A stretch of DNA of 5,950 nt, taken from NCBI GenBank assembly GCA_900313295.1, contig OMQS01000063.1, forward strand, positions 1-5,950, read 5' to 3'. Source of the DNA: an uncultured Eubacteriales bacterium. Lineage in GTDB: Bacteria > Bacillota > Clostridia > Oscillospirales > Oscillospiraceae. The notes below the pieces were generated by a model. The model was not told the DNA's origin. It saw only the letters and a program-made list of their open reading frames with translations, and made no database searches. Shown one piece after another: positions 5,819-5,950 of the stretch (positions are counted from its first letter, which is position 1; each line of letters begins with the position of its first letter). Position numbers and translations under genes: made by a program.

Positions 5819-5950
5819 ATGGCAGTGAAAAAGGAAACGGCAGCTCCCGTTTCTGTGGGCAGCTCCGACAAGAAAAAGGCGCTGGAGACCGCCATGCAGC
5901 AGATCGAGAAGCTGTACGGCAAGGGTTCCATCATGCGCTACGGGGACAAC
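5819..5950 (+). CDS. recA: Recombinase RecA, N-terminal fragment (runs off the window)
   Basis: The first 44 codons of an open frame are present and continue past the window edge. After a 16-residue variable N-terminus rich in Lys, Ala and Ser, the sequence DKKKALETAMQQIEKLYGKG, then SIMRYGDN, matches the very conserved RecA N-terminal segment (K-x-AL-x-x-A-x-x-QIEK-x-x-GKGSIM-x-x-G). RecA forms filaments on single-stranded DNA for strand exchange and drives LexA autocleavage in the SOS response; the ATPase core with its Walker motifs lies beyond the window. The family is clear from this block alone, but completeness cannot be judged. It follows prmC by 119 bases in the same orientation, separated by palindrome copy B. 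No SOS box of the Gram-positive GAAC-N4-GTTC type is seen in this gap. Confidence 0.92.
   Translation, partial: MAVKKETAAPVSVGSSDKKKALETAMQQIEKLYGKGSIMRYGDN

Overview
The window is a chromosomal housekeeping segment of a GC-rich, low-AT-intergenic Firmicute. The most likely source is a gut Oscillospiraceae-type clostridium (Oscillibacter/Flavonifractor-like); this is inferred from the strongly GC-ending codons, the Firmicute-type sigma-A promoters, the clear Shine-Dalgarno (SD) sites, a DUF1385 (YqhQ) gene beside prmC, and clostridial-style kinase motifs. No phage, transposase, CRISPR or plasmid gene is seen, and no gap longer than 300 bases lacks a gene.

Layout: (1) 1-83, minus strand, a tRNA-Leu(CAA) whose last base(s) lie outside the window, with its own near-consensus promoter at 96-124. 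(2) 250-3726, plus strand, a tight three-gene operon: a secreted lipoprotein with FG-GAP/EF-loop-like repeats, an OmpR-family response regulator, and a HAMP-containing membrane histidine kinase whose ATG overlaps the regulator's stop codon. (3) 3801-4754, yqhQ (DUF1385 membrane protein), preceded by a very good promoter (TTGCAT, 17 nt, extended -10 TGATATACT). (4) 4833-5699, prmC, the release-factor glutamine methyltransferase, with no visible ribosome binding site. (5) 5819 to the window end, the first 44 codons of recA behind a strong SD.

How the genes fit together: the lipoprotein, regulator and kinase probably form one envelope-signalling unit in which the lipoprotein, anchored outside the membrane, could modulate the kinase's extracytoplasmic domain or be part of what is monitored; this is inference from gene order. 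yqhQ and prmC are often neighbours in Firmicutes, but their functional link is unknown. prfA, which often accompanies prmC, is absent here and recA follows instead.

I do not see a clearly new biological system. The least explained structures are a pair of related 30-nt palindromes in the same orientation bracketing prmC (4763-4792 and 5765-5794), the leader of recA with competing hairpins and no recognisable SOS box, and a degenerate fifth repeat in the lipoprotein that restores an even repeat spacing.
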